64,000 bases of DNA from CAIXQW01 sp046049675 (GTDB lineage Bacteria > Bacteroidota > Bacteroidia > Chitinophagales > Chitinophagaceae): NCBI GenBank assembly GCA_046049675.1, contig JBJORA010000106.1, positions 1 to 64,000 of the forward strand. The letters run 5' to 3'. Within the stretch, counting starts at the first letter, position 1. Each line of letters starts with the position of its first letter. Positions 45,283 to 53,762 of this stretch are shown here, in pieces. The position numbers and the translations under genes were made by a program. A model generated the notes under the pieces. That model made no database searches. It had not been told where the DNA came from and saw only the letters and a program-made list of their open reading frames with translations.

Positions 45283-45290
45283 CAAAAGTA
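45283..45290 (-). promoter_or_regulatory. Candidate -7 box (TACTTTTG)
   Basis: Exact TAnnTTTG, 11 bp before the receptor start at 45271. Confidence 0.45.
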
Positions 45291-45422
45291 GATGTAAGGC
45301 AATCGCTAGCTTTTAGTTAGCGGGAAAAGTGTTTTAGGAATTGGGTAATGTTTGATGAAGTTCTGGTATTTACAATTTAATTAGGCCGCAGCTCTACTAG
45401 ATAAACATTGAGATTTTGAATA

Positions 45423-45488
45423 CGACCTCCTAGAGGTCGCGGTAATAATGGATGTTGATGCTAGAAAGTTATGATCTCATTGAGGTCA
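45423..45488. repeat. Two short palindromes (CGACCTC/GAGGTCG and TGATCTCA/TGAGGTCA)
   Basis: The first is a perfect 7-bp-arm palindrome with a 3-base loop (45423-45439). The second has 8-bp arms, one G-T pair and a 1-base loop (45472-45488). Neither has a T-run. The second shares its CTCA-T-TGAG core with the terminator at 1679-1699, so they may belong to one dispersed intergenic family. Confidence 0.5.
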
Positions 45489-45509
45489 ATTCCGCAATAT
45501 AAGTTGCAG

Positions 45510-46184
45510 TTAATTAAAGCAATCCTTTGCAAACTTATCAATTCTTCCTTTCATACTATCGTTGCAATCTCTGCAATTTTGCTTCATCGTTTTAGCTAAA
45601 GCTTGCTGTGCAAGAGTTGGTTTTTGATAGTCTTTATACCGATACAAACCGCTATAATTGATGGTAGAAACCCATTGCATATACTTTTCGCCTGTCGTAT
45701 CAAAATCCATATAGGTAAAAAACTCCTTAGGAAATTTTTCTGCATAGCTTATAGCAGGTTCGCCAGTATGTTCGCATAGTGCACCATCAGCCACTTGAAT
45801 AGTCTTATTAAGGCACCAACGATAGAATGGCCTCAACTTATCATTGTCAGTACAGGCAAGCGACAGCAAGGCATCTGTAGATTGATTGTCACTTGGTTTA
45901 AAATCGCCGTAGTAAAAAGCAATTGCTACTGCGTCGCAGCGCTTATCACTGATGTAATAAGCAACAGGCTTACCCCAAATGCTATCTTTATTGGGATCAT
46001 TGCTCAAGCCAAAACCTCTTTGCCATTCTCTATATCCATTATCATTTACGTACACCGTATCATGTACAATAACAGTGTCTTTTCTATCTGCGGCGTTATC
46101 TGGTAGCTTGCTGGTGCTATTACTTCCGCAAGATGATAAAGTAAGTGCAATAAATACCGTGTGTAGAAACTTGAGGGACATCAC
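45510..46184 (-). CDS. Lipoprotein, unrecognised
   Basis: 224 residues with lipoprotein signal MMSLKFLHTVFIALTLSSC. A low-complexity linker with 'DTVIVHDTVYVNDNG' follows. The rest has several Cys ('DKRCDAVAIAFYYGDF', 'LACTDND', 'WCLNKTIQV', 'NCRDCND', 'DCFN'), perhaps disulfides. I recognise no family. It lies 25 bp after the AraC gene and 240 bp before the FecA-like gene, so it may be cotranscribed with the regulator. Confidence 0.75.
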   Translation of the reverse strand: MMSLKFLHTVFIALTLSSCGSNSTSKLPDNAADRKDTVIVHDTVYVNDNGYREWQRGFGLSNDPNKDSIWGKPVAYYISDKRCDAVAIAFYYGDFKPSDNQSTDALLSLACTDNDKLRPFYRWCLNKTIQVADGALCEHTGEPAISYAEKFPKEFFTYMDFDTTGEKYMQWVSTINYSGLYRYKDYQKPTLAQQALAKTMKQNCRDCNDSMKGRIDKFAKDCFN

Positions 46185-46209
46185 ACAAAAATAATTACTA
46201 GGTTAGAAT

Positions 46210-46977
46210 TTAATTATCACTTTGCAAACTTAGATGTATATCCGCACTCGGCGAAATGCCAAAGTAATTTTTGTAAGACTGGCTAAAACTACTTGTAGAT
46301 GCATAACCTACCAAACCAGCAACTTCTTGCACCGTAGCGCTTGTATTTTGCAAGATATTTTTTGCCTTAAGCATTCTATTCTCTTGAATAAATTCAAAAA
46401 TGGTTTGCTGATAAACTTCCTTAAAATCTTTTTTGAGGTAACACTGGTTTGTACCGACAGCCGTTGCAATAATAGGGATAGTAATTGTATTGCCAAGATT
46501 ATCTAGAATATATTGTTTGGCCAATTTTACTTTTTCTACTTCAACAGGCTTGTTGACAATCGCACAGCTATCGCATCCTAACTGAAAAATCAAGCTGTTC
46601 TTTTGTGATTGATACAATAAAAACAGCACTGCACTTTCTAAAAAAATCTTTCTGTGTATACCATGCAGCTTACAGTTGATTATTTCTAGCAATTTGGCTT
46701 GCGTATTGCAGCAAATCGTTTGCTGATCGCTAATTATCTGAAGCGACTCATTATACTTATCAAGATAAGTTGTGGCAAGGCGAATATTGATTTCGTAATT
46801 ATTGGTAGCCAAGTCAAACAAACAGTCGTTGGCATTAAGGCCGAAATGCAAGTAGATAAAGCCCGATTCTACCTTAGCAACACCAAACGAACTGTCAATG
46901 TTAGGATTGACAGCAAACGATAAATCTAGGTATTGGTTGACGAACTCCACCGCCACAAAGGTATTGTTTGAAAACAT
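46210..46977 (-). CDS. AraC-family transcription regulator
   Basis: 255 residues. The C-terminal AraC double helix-turn-helix is clear: 'YILDNLGNTITIPIIATAVG', 'TNQCYLKKDFKEVYQQTIFE' and 'VAGLVGYASTSSFSQSYKNY' with the closing FGISPS. The N-terminal part is a divergent sensing domain. The arrangement is like PchR-type regulators that control siderophore receptors, and the FecA-like gene lies downstream, so iron-linked control is plausible (inference). Confidence 0.92.
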   Translation of the reverse strand: MFSNNTFVAVEFVNQYLDLSFAVNPNIDSSFGVAKVESGFIYLHFGLNANDCLFDLATNNYEINIRLATTYLDKYNESLQIISDQQTICCNTQAKLLEIINCKLHGIHRKIFLESAVLFLLYQSQKNSLIFQLGCDSCAIVNKPVEVEKVKLAKQYILDNLGNTITIPIIATAVGTNQCYLKKDFKEVYQQTIFEFIQENRMLKAKNILQNTSATVQEVAGLVGYASTSSFSQSYKNYFGISPSADIHLSLQSDN

Positions 46978-47109
46978 GCTTAAATAATGACCTAGGCTGC
47001 CATTTGCACTTTTACAACGTTCTGCTTAGGCATATAGGCAGCTACTTAAACCTAATACTTGGCAATGGTGCAATACAATCGCAAAAGCCGCGTTATCTTT
47101 ACAGCATAC

Positions 47110-48600
47110 ATGAGGGCAATTGTCAAGCTCATAGCCGTTTTGGCCATTTTTGTAGCGATACACACACTAAGTGCGTGTCGTAAGCAGTCTTTTATTACAA
47201 GTAATGCACTGCTAGAATTTAGTACAGACACTGTAAGTTTTGACACTGTATTTACAACGGTTGGCAGTGTTACTCAGGAATTTCTTATTTACAATCGTAA
47301 TAATAAGTGGCTAAAGCTAGATGATATTCGCCTGCGCAAAGGTAGTGCTAGCAACTATCGCCTCAATATTGACGGCGCCCCACAAAGCAGCGCTACTAAT
47401 TTAGAAATTGCACCTTTTGATAGCATGTACGTTTTTGTGGCAATTACCGTAGATCCTTCAGCTGCTGATTTGCCTTTTATAGTAGAAGATGATATAGATA
47501 TTCAATATGCTGGCACAAGCAAAAGCGTACACTTGATGAGCTACGGACAAAATGCTATTTTTATTAATGATAGCGTTTTACAAGGCAATATTACTTGGAC
47601 AAAGCAAAAACCCTATGTTGTAGTAAACAGTATGCTTGTTGATAGCACTGCTAAACTTACCATAGAAGCGGGAACAAGAGTTTATATGCATGCGAACAGT
47701 AAGCTTTTTGTAAAAGGTACACTTGTTGCCAATGGCACTGCTGCTGATAGTATAATTTTTCAAGGTGACAGGCTAGACCGCGAATACTTTGGCGGCGATG
47801 CGGCTGGCGAGTGGTGTGGCCTGCATTTTTTACAACAAAGTCACGATAATGTAATGCAGCACTGCGTGATTAAGAATGGCGGTTCGCCTTGGCGTTTTTA
47901 TGATGCTACCTCGCAGAGCTATGTACAAACCATTGGCGCTTTGGTTTATGTAGAACCACAACAAACAATTACAGCAGCACCGATGCTTGTGCTGAACAGC
48001 TGCTATGTGGGCATGAGTATCGCATATGGCGTACTAGCATTTAATAGCAGTGTACGTGCTACCAATACCCTATTCTATACTTGTGGTGCAAGCAACTTAG
48101 CTGCAATACAAGGTGGCACATACAATTTTAGCCATTGTACTTTTGCCAACTATGGCTATTACCTGGGCAATTTACCTATTGTAAAACACGATAACGAAAC
48201 TATACTTGCCCTTACAAACAACCTACGTGATGGCGATGGCATAGTGATTGCTACGAGCGACCTCAATGCCAATTTTTATAACTGCATTGTAAATGGCACG
48301 CAAAAAGATGGTCACGAAATTTTGATTAATAAAGTAAGTGGCGCAAACCATAACGTTCTATTTAACTCGTGCGTACTTACAACGACTGATACTTTAGACA
48401 CATTAGGACAATGCGTATTTGATAATTATAGCTTGGCCTTGCTTAATGGCGATGTGAAGTTTACTGAACCACAGAAACTTAATTTTCGCCCCAAAGCTGG
48501 TAGTGTTGTGAAGCAAGCAGGTTCGCCAATCGGCATTTTATTTGATATTGAAGAGACGCCACGCAGTGCTGTAACTCCGAGCATTGGTTGTTATGAATAA
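47110..48600 (+). CDS. Parallel beta-helix lipoprotein
   Basis: 496 residues from the ATG at 47110, giving the lipoprotein signal MRAIVKLIAVLAIFVAIHTLSAC; the frame extends back to 47059 without a better signal. The first 170 residues are beta-rich ('STDTVSFDTVFTTVGSVTQE', 'LEIAPFDSMYVFVAITV'). Then a right-handed beta-helix: 'TIEAGTRVYMHANSKLFVKG', 'GGDAAGEWCGLHFLQQS' and later rungs. Close relatives are common, uncharacterised Bacteroidota lipoproteins. Divergent from the AraC gene. Confidence 0.85.
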   Translation: MRAIVKLIAVLAIFVAIHTLSACRKQSFITSNALLEFSTDTVSFDTVFTTVGSVTQEFLIYNRNNKWLKLDDIRLRKGSASNYRLNIDGAPQSSATNLEIAPFDSMYVFVAITVDPSAADLPFIVEDDIDIQYAGTSKSVHLMSYGQNAIFINDSVLQGNITWTKQKPYVVVNSMLVDSTAKLTIEAGTRVYMHANSKLFVKGTLVANGTAADSIIFQGDRLDREYFGGDAAGEWCGLHFLQQSHDNVMQHCVIKNGGSPWRFYDATSQSYVQTIGALVYVEPQQTITAAPMLVLNSCYVGMSIAYGVLAFNSSVRATNTLFYTCGASNLAAIQGGTYNFSHCTFANYGYYLGNLPIVKHDNETILALTNNLRDGDGIVIATSDLNANFYNCIVNGTQKDGHEILINKVSGANHNVLFNSCVLTTTDTLDTLGQCVFDNYSLALLNGDVKFTEPQKLNFRPKAGSVVKQAGSPIGILFDIEETPRSAVTPSIGCYE

Positions 48601-48919
48601 TCTTGTATTATCATTGCAGCATGTGTGAGCGTGCGTTGTGATGATCTCTTATACACTATACTCCACAATTAAGATTTGCGGCCTTCCTTTATAATTACAG
48701 GCCGCATCTACGGAGCTAACTGTTACCTTTTATTACTCTTTGCTACAATCAGGATGCTCCTCTGGAGCTTAGCATTGCGATGAGAAAAAGAAAGAGATAG
48801 ACAAAGGGCATAGACCTTAATTACTCAATTTTAAAAGCTTCTTTAATTGCTGAAGACTAGGAAGATCTTTTTGAAATAGAAATACGAATTTGGATATCGC
48901 TTTACGAACCATCTTAACG
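48601..48919. repeat. Gene-free stretch carrying interspersed-repeat-like palindromes
   Basis: It contains a perfect 8-bp inverted repeat TGCGGCCT/AGGCCGCA (48677-48684 and 48699-48706), then a palindrome GCTCC-tct-GGAGC (48756-48768). The motif GGAGCTWA occurs twice. No T-run and no gene. It looks like a decayed copy of a palindromic intergenic repeat; similar-looking elements are common between Bacteroidota genes. Confidence 0.5.
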
Positions 48920-51493
48920 CTACATCATTTGATCGCGTTCCCAATCGGCTAATACAACTTTTACAGTGCCAAAATCGTATTTGTTTTTTACACCTTCACG
49001 AATGGCATGTAAAGTTTTTTCGCCGGGCATGGTATTGAGTACTTCCTTTATTTCTGCAATAATATCTGGCGCTAATACTTGTGTGGCTTTTATCTTACCA
49101 TTGGCTACTGCAACACTCATATGACCTAGGATAGTTGCAGTTACTAAGCCGCGCTCAATTGCAATTTGTGCAATATCCATGCCTAGCTCATGTAGCTCAA
49201 GCGTTTTGAGCACCGTATCGCCAAGTGTGCTTGGGTCTTTCTGACTGACGGCGGCTTCTTTATCATCGGCCTTAAGTGCTTTTTCTTTTTTAGAAGCGGC
49301 CTTTTTCTTAGGTGCTTTTGTGGCAAACTTTGGATGCAAGTGAATGCGCGACTCTAAATCATTTACGGCGCAATACTTTTTTATAACAGAAAGAAATTCA
49401 TCGCCATAAAGTCTAATTTTTACATCGCCAAAATTGCTAATATAACCGAGTGCTTTTTCATCAGTTGGCAAGTATTCGCATAGCTCTTGTAGTGTTTTTT
49501 TGTTAGCAATCATAAAAACATCCTTGCCAGTATCTTCACACAAGGTATTGCGTACAATCGCCAAAGCGCGAAATAGTTCCGGGTGAGGCGTACCTTCTGG
49601 CACACTTACACCGCTGCCTTTGGCGCTATGCAATTTGGCTTCAAACTTTGGTGTAGCACAACTTTGCATCGCTTCGTGCATTGCAGGTGCATCAAAATTT
49701 TGCGGCAGCTTTTGGTACATGTGTAGCTTTCTATGCAGATTATCGTAAATCGCATTGATTGGTGGCGCCAAAGCATCGCTTACTTGCTTGCTATCTATAC
49801 TCCAAACATGTGTTTCAAAAAGCTGCAAAGCATGTTGCACCAAAGGAATAAAATAGGCATTTGCCTTGGCGCAACGCTCATCTATCAATTTCTTTTGACC
49901 AATGTATTGATGCAACTCCCGCTGAAACTTCGTGCCTACACTATTGAGCTTGTGATCCACATAGTCTAGCATTTCATTCACGTATTGCATATTGGCGCTA
50001 CTAATGGCTGCCCGATTCTCCTGACATAACCTTTCTACAAATTGCAGGTCGTGTACAACGCCACTGTAGTCGTAAAGTTGTGTTGTCAATTCAAACAAAT
50101 ATTGCTGTGCGTGTTCATCAATCGCTTTTTGATGCGCTACTGCTGCTTGCTCGGCCTCTGTGCTGTATTGCATTACTGAAGCGTTTGTAAGCAATGCGCT
50201 AGCCGGCACTTTGCTTAATAAAGCAATGCCATCTAAGCTAGTGCAGCGACTCAATGCCACGTATAATTGTCCAGAAGCAAAAGCGCGTGCGGCATCAATT
50301 GCTACATAATCAAATGTAAGGCCTTGGCTTTTATGAATCGTTATTGCCCACGCCAATCTAAAAGGCAGTTGTGTAAAGGCGCCTATTACATCTTCTTCTA
50401 CACGTTGCTCACTAGCATTGACATTGTATTTAATATTTTGCCACTCCACAGCGTGTACTTCGCTTATTTCTTTGGTTTGCAAATCGCGCACCGTAATATG
50501 GTCGTCATAAAGATCTTCTACTTCTACGATTTTACCATTGTAGTATTTACGATCGTTACCGCTATCGTTGCGAGTAAACATAATGCGTGCGCCTTTCTTT
50601 AATGTAAGCTGCTTTTCTACAGGATACATACTTTCAGGAAAATCGCCTTGTATGCTTGCAGTGTAGGTTTTGCTAATGCCACTCAGCTGTTTAAGCTTAG
50701 ATAGATTTACCTCGTCGCTTTGTGCATTATGTGTGGTTAGAATAATATAATCGTTGCTCGGAACAGCGGCGCTGTAGCGAGCATTAAGCGCTTGCAAGGT
50801 TTGTTCGCTAGCATTGCCGTTACGCACTTGATTGAGAAGCTCGATAAACTGATCTTCTTTTTGGCGGTAGATGGTCTTTAGTTCAACATACACAGGCTTA
50901 CATTCTTGCATAACTTGTGCATCGTAAAAAAATGGAGAACTATAGTACTGACGCAGCAAGTCCCATTCATTATCTTTTACCACAGGCGGCAGTTGAAACA
51001 GATCGCCAATAAACAATACTTGTACACCGCCAAACACTTTATTGAACTGACGACGATAGTGGCGCAGTATTACATCTATTTGGTCGAGTATATCGGCACG
51101 CACCATACTTATTTCGTCGATGACGAGTAAATCTAAATTGCGAAGTAAGGTGACCTTGTCCTTGCGGTACTTAAGCTTACTTAGCAAGGTATGGCGATCG
51201 TTGTATGCGTCGCGCATGCCGCTGTTCCAGGTTTTGGCATTGGGCACGTATGGCACAAAAGGCAAAGAAAAGAGGCTATGTAATGTAACACCGCCTGCAT
51301 TAATAGCTGCAACACCTGTTGGCGCTGCGACGATAATATTCTTTTGAATATTTTGACGCAAGAACTTTAGGAAGGTTGTTTTACCCGTGCCGGCTTTGCC
51401 CGTAAGAAAAATTGGCAAGCGCGTTTCGCTAACGTAGCGATAGGCTAAATTGAAATCATTATTGCGTTCTATGCTTGGCATATTGTAAACCAT
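48920..51493 (-). CDS. PIF1/RecD-like helicase with HRDC and C-terminal HTH domains
   Basis: 857 residues; the start could also be the ATG at 51481. Walker A 'LTGKAGTGKTTFLKFL', Walker B 'LLVIDEISMVRADI', later helicase motifs 'GDLFQLPPV', 'AWAITIHKSQGLTFDYVAID' and 'GQLYVALSRCTSLDG' define the PIF1/RecD superfamily 1 core (to about 440). A helical linker follows, then an HRDC-like domain (about 640-710, 'HPELFRALAIVRNTLCED') and an HTH_40-like domain (about 755-857). A 5'-3' DNA helicase, probably in replication or repair. It lies next to two ssb genes on the same strand. Confidence 0.9.
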   Translation of the reverse strand: MVYNMPSIERNNDFNLAYRYVSETRLPIFLTGKAGTGKTTFLKFLRQNIQKNIIVAAPTGVAAINAGGVTLHSLFSLPFVPYVPNAKTWNSGMRDAYNDRHTLLSKLKYRKDKVTLLRNLDLLVIDEISMVRADILDQIDVILRHYRRQFNKVFGGVQVLFIGDLFQLPPVVKDNEWDLLRQYYSSPFFYDAQVMQECKPVYVELKTIYRQKEDQFIELLNQVRNGNASEQTLQALNARYSAAVPSNDYIILTTHNAQSDEVNLSKLKQLSGISKTYTASIQGDFPESMYPVEKQLTLKKGARIMFTRNDSGNDRKYYNGKIVEVEDLYDDHITVRDLQTKEISEVHAVEWQNIKYNVNASEQRVEEDVIGAFTQLPFRLAWAITIHKSQGLTFDYVAIDAARAFASGQLYVALSRCTSLDGIALLSKVPASALLTNASVMQYSTEAEQAAVAHQKAIDEHAQQYLFELTTQLYDYSGVVHDLQFVERLCQENRAAISSANMQYVNEMLDYVDHKLNSVGTKFQRELHQYIGQKKLIDERCAKANAYFIPLVQHALQLFETHVWSIDSKQVSDALAPPINAIYDNLHRKLHMYQKLPQNFDAPAMHEAMQSCATPKFEAKLHSAKGSGVSVPEGTPHPELFRALAIVRNTLCEDTGKDVFMIANKKTLQELCEYLPTDEKALGYISNFGDVKIRLYGDEFLSVIKKYCAVNDLESRIHLHPKFATKAPKKKAASKKEKALKADDKEAAVSQKDPSTLGDTVLKTLELHELGMDIAQIAIERGLVTATILGHMSVAVANGKIKATQVLAPDIIAEIKEVLNTMPGEKTLHAIREGVKNKYDFGTVKVVLADWERDQMM

Positions 51494-51580
51494 GTAAATG
51501 TAAATTCAAATTGAAGAATAGAAATTAAAAAAGTTTGGGCGGGAATAGTGTGTGAGTTTGTGTGTGAGTGTGAGTGTGTT

Positions 51581-51777
51581 TAACCGCAGAGTAAACGCAA
51601 AGTGCGCGAATACGGTGTGCGACTGGGTTTGGATTTGTGGCTGCGCTTGGGTTTGATAGAACGCAGAGAGCGCAAAGTGGATTGTAGTTACTTTGCGCCC
51701 TCTGCGAAAAATCTTTGCGGCCTTGGCGGTTAGGTCCTTGGCAGTAAAATCCTTTGACCTTAGACCCTTTGTGGTTA
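51581..51777. repeat. Palindromic CGCAGAG/CTTTGCG intergenic repeat
   Basis: The element opens with TAACCGCAGAG and closes with GTGGTTA. Its core is a 17-bp inverted repeat with one mismatch, CGCAGAGAGCGCAAAGT (51662-51678) and its partner at 51690-51706. Repeats of CGCAGAG/CGCAAAG words recur throughout. Such elements are widespread between Bacteroidota genes. It lies directly after ssb and next to a TG-rich tract (51549-51580). The leftward open frame across it is an artefact. Confidence 0.8.
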
Positions 51778-52191
51778 CTAGAATGGCAAATTTTCTTCGA
51801 TATCCTTGGCGCTAACCAATGTGCTGTTTGCTGGCATGTTTGGCGCAGCAGATTGATCGCCACCACGTTTGCCGCCTAGCATCATCATCTCTAATACTTG
51901 CAAAGCATATTCGTTGCGAGTGCTACCATCTGCATTCTTGATTTGGCGATTGGTGAGGCGAGCTTGAATGCCCAACATGCTACCCTTTACGATATACTTT
52001 TCGGCTAGTTCTGCACGATTTTCCCAAAGCAAAATATTATGCCATGTTGTATTGTCTTTGTAAGTACCATCTTGCTGCTTCATTCTTTCTGAAGTGGCTA
52101 AACTAAATGTTGCGTACTTTTTGCCATTGCTAGATGTTTTGATTTCTGGGTTTTTACCTACGTGACCGATGAGTTGAACTGTGTTTTTCAT
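51778..52191 (-). CDS. ssb: Single-stranded DNA-binding protein with acidic tail
   Basis: 137 residues from the ATG at 52191; a longer frame to 52257 adds non-conserved sequence. OB fold: 'MKNTVQLIGHVGKNPEIKTS', 'YATFSLATSERMKQQDG', 'TTWHNILLWENRAELAEKYI' and 'NEYALQVLEMMML'. The C-terminus ENLPF is the acidic/aromatic tip that recruits repair and replication partners. Forms a tetramer on ssDNA. A second, shorter ssb gene lies upstream. Confidence 0.95.
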   Translation of the reverse strand: MKNTVQLIGHVGKNPEIKTSSNGKKYATFSLATSERMKQQDGTYKDNTTWHNILLWENRAELAEKYIVKGSMLGIQARLTNRQIKNADGSTRNEYALQVLEMMMLGGKRGGDQSAAPNMPANSTLVSAKDIEENLPF

Positions 52192-52304
52192 TGCTTGTTG
52201 AATTGTGTTGTTAAATAAAATTGATCTGTTTTGTTGGTTTTTGCGGCAGGCAATCATGCTATGTTATTGCCTGCCATGTGTTGTACATCTTTACTGTGGG
52301 TGAA

Positions 52305-52625
52305 TTACGCAATCATTTGTATGTTACTTACAAGTATTTCTGTGTAAACACGCTTTACGCCAGTTTTGTCTACATAAGTACGATTATTGAGTTTACCATT
52401 TACCGCAATGTGCTTGCCTTTGATTAGATACTTTTCAGCTAGCTCGGCATTGCGACCCCAGGCTGCAAGTGTGTGCCACTGTGTAGTAGTTTCACGCATA
52501 CCATCTGCATTGCGTTTGTAAGCGTTGGTAGCTAGACTTAGGCGGGCAACTTTTTTGCCGCTCTCAAGTGTTTTTACTTCTGGGTTGCTACCTAGGTGAC
52601 CGATTAACTGTACGTTGTTGTTCAT
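52305..52625 (-). CDS. Short single-stranded DNA-binding protein lacking the acidic tail
   Basis: 106 residues from the ATG at 52625 (MNNNVQLIGHLGSNPEVKTL); another in-frame ATG at 52634 adds three residues. The OB fold is complete ('VARLSLATNAYKRNADG', 'TQWHTLAAWGRNAELAEKYL', 'TYVDKTGVKRVYTEILV') but it stops at SNIQMIA, with no linker and no acidic tip. It is a paralogue of the next gene, 113 bp downstream. It should bind ssDNA but not recruit tip-dependent partners. Confidence 0.92.
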   Translation of the reverse strand: MNNNVQLIGHLGSNPEVKTLESGKKVARLSLATNAYKRNADGMRETTTQWHTLAAWGRNAELAEKYLIKGKHIAVNGKLNNRTYVDKTGVKRVYTEILVSNIQMIA

Positions 52626-52978
52626 TGTGCTCATGACTAAAACTTTTTTGTTGTGTGTTACGAAATGTGTGTTTAATAAAATTGTGTTTGTGTCGCTCCT
52701 GTGCTTTACTCGGTAACCGGTATTGAGTATTGAACCGAACGACAGTGCAAAGGTGTAGGCCATTGAAACGCCTACTCGGTTTTTAAGCATTTATGATCTT
52801 ATGTAAATGACAGCTGTCGTTTGTTGTCGGCTAATAAATAAGGGAGAATTCAGCAATATCAGGGGTTTTGAGGGAATTTATGACAAGTGAAAGCCTGGCA
52901 AAGATTTTTTTGAAAATTTGTAGTTTAAACGGATAATGCTGTCTTAATAAAAGCCAATAAATCATTAAGGACTTCAAA

Positions 52979-53728
52979 TCAATACTTCAACAACAACAAA
53001 AGTTCCGCTGCACTTCTATGGTCGTTATCTCTATTCGCTGTAAGTAAATAATGCTTTGCTTTTGCGATTGATTTCTTTACATGTACTCCCTCCAAGTAGA
53101 TTCGGCCAAGTAAAAAATTAGCTTCTTGAAAATCATATTCGTTATATAGATGTTCATTTCTAATTACTTTCTTATAGCACTGAATTGCGACAGGAATATT
53201 CTGCTGCACACCTAGTCCGTAGTAGTAGCACTGCCCTATGTCAAGGCTAAAATCGCCGCCCAGTTTATCAGCTAACATAAAGTACTCAAAAGCCTTTACT
53301 TGTTTACCTACGCTGCAATAATGCCTTGCAAGATTAGCTGCTGCAATGCTATCGCCTTTCGCTATAGCTTTTTTATAAAGTAATACACCTTTATTAATAT
53401 CCGCTTGCTTTGCGCCGGGAGTTGTTAGATGATTAGCATACCAAATTAAAGCTTCTTCTCTGCCATTTTCGTATGCTTGCTTTACTAAGGCAAGAGCCTT
53501 GTCGTGATTTGGTTTAATGCATCTTGCATTATCTATTGAAAGGCCATGTTCGTAATAATTGGCTAACAGATACAAACTATCTGCATCGCCGCTTTTAGCG
53601 TCGCGCTTAAGAAGTTTCAAGTCATCTAGCGAAAATTCTTTACTTGAATAGTGGTAGTACATACTTATAGCTCCTACTTTATTAACAACCAGTGTCAGCT
53701 CAGTTACGCAACTACTGCAGTTGTTCAT
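52979..53728 (-). CDS. Sel1-like repeat protein
   Basis: 249 residues; the start could also be the ATG at 53662. No signal peptide. About five Sel1/TPR-like units: 'DADSLYLLANYYEHGL', 'EALIWYANHL', 'GDSIAAANLARHYCSVG', 'LDIGQCYYYGLGVQQNIPVA' and 'ANFLLGRIYLEGVHVKKSIA'. A scaffold for protein contacts; target unknown. It lies 34 bp after the secreted protein gene upstream on the same strand. Confidence 0.85.
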   Translation of the reverse strand: MNNCSSCVTELTLVVNKVGAISMYYHYSSKEFSLDDLKLLKRDAKSGDADSLYLLANYYEHGLSIDNARCIKPNHDKALALVKQAYENGREEALIWYANHLTTPGAKQADINKGVLLYKKAIAKGDSIAAANLARHYCSVGKQVKAFEYFMLADKLGGDFSLDIGQCYYYGLGVQQNIPVAIQCYKKVIRNEHLYNEYDFQEANFLLGRIYLEGVHVKKSIAKAKHYLLTANRDNDHRSAAELLLLLKY

Positions 53729-53762
53729 TGTACAAAAATGCAGTATTGTTTACCGACAACAC

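Noticed and set aside
51525..51866. 113-residue leftward frame
   Set aside because: It crosses the CGCAGAG palindromic repeat and the end of ssb, and its product is low-complexity (HTHTHTQTHT).
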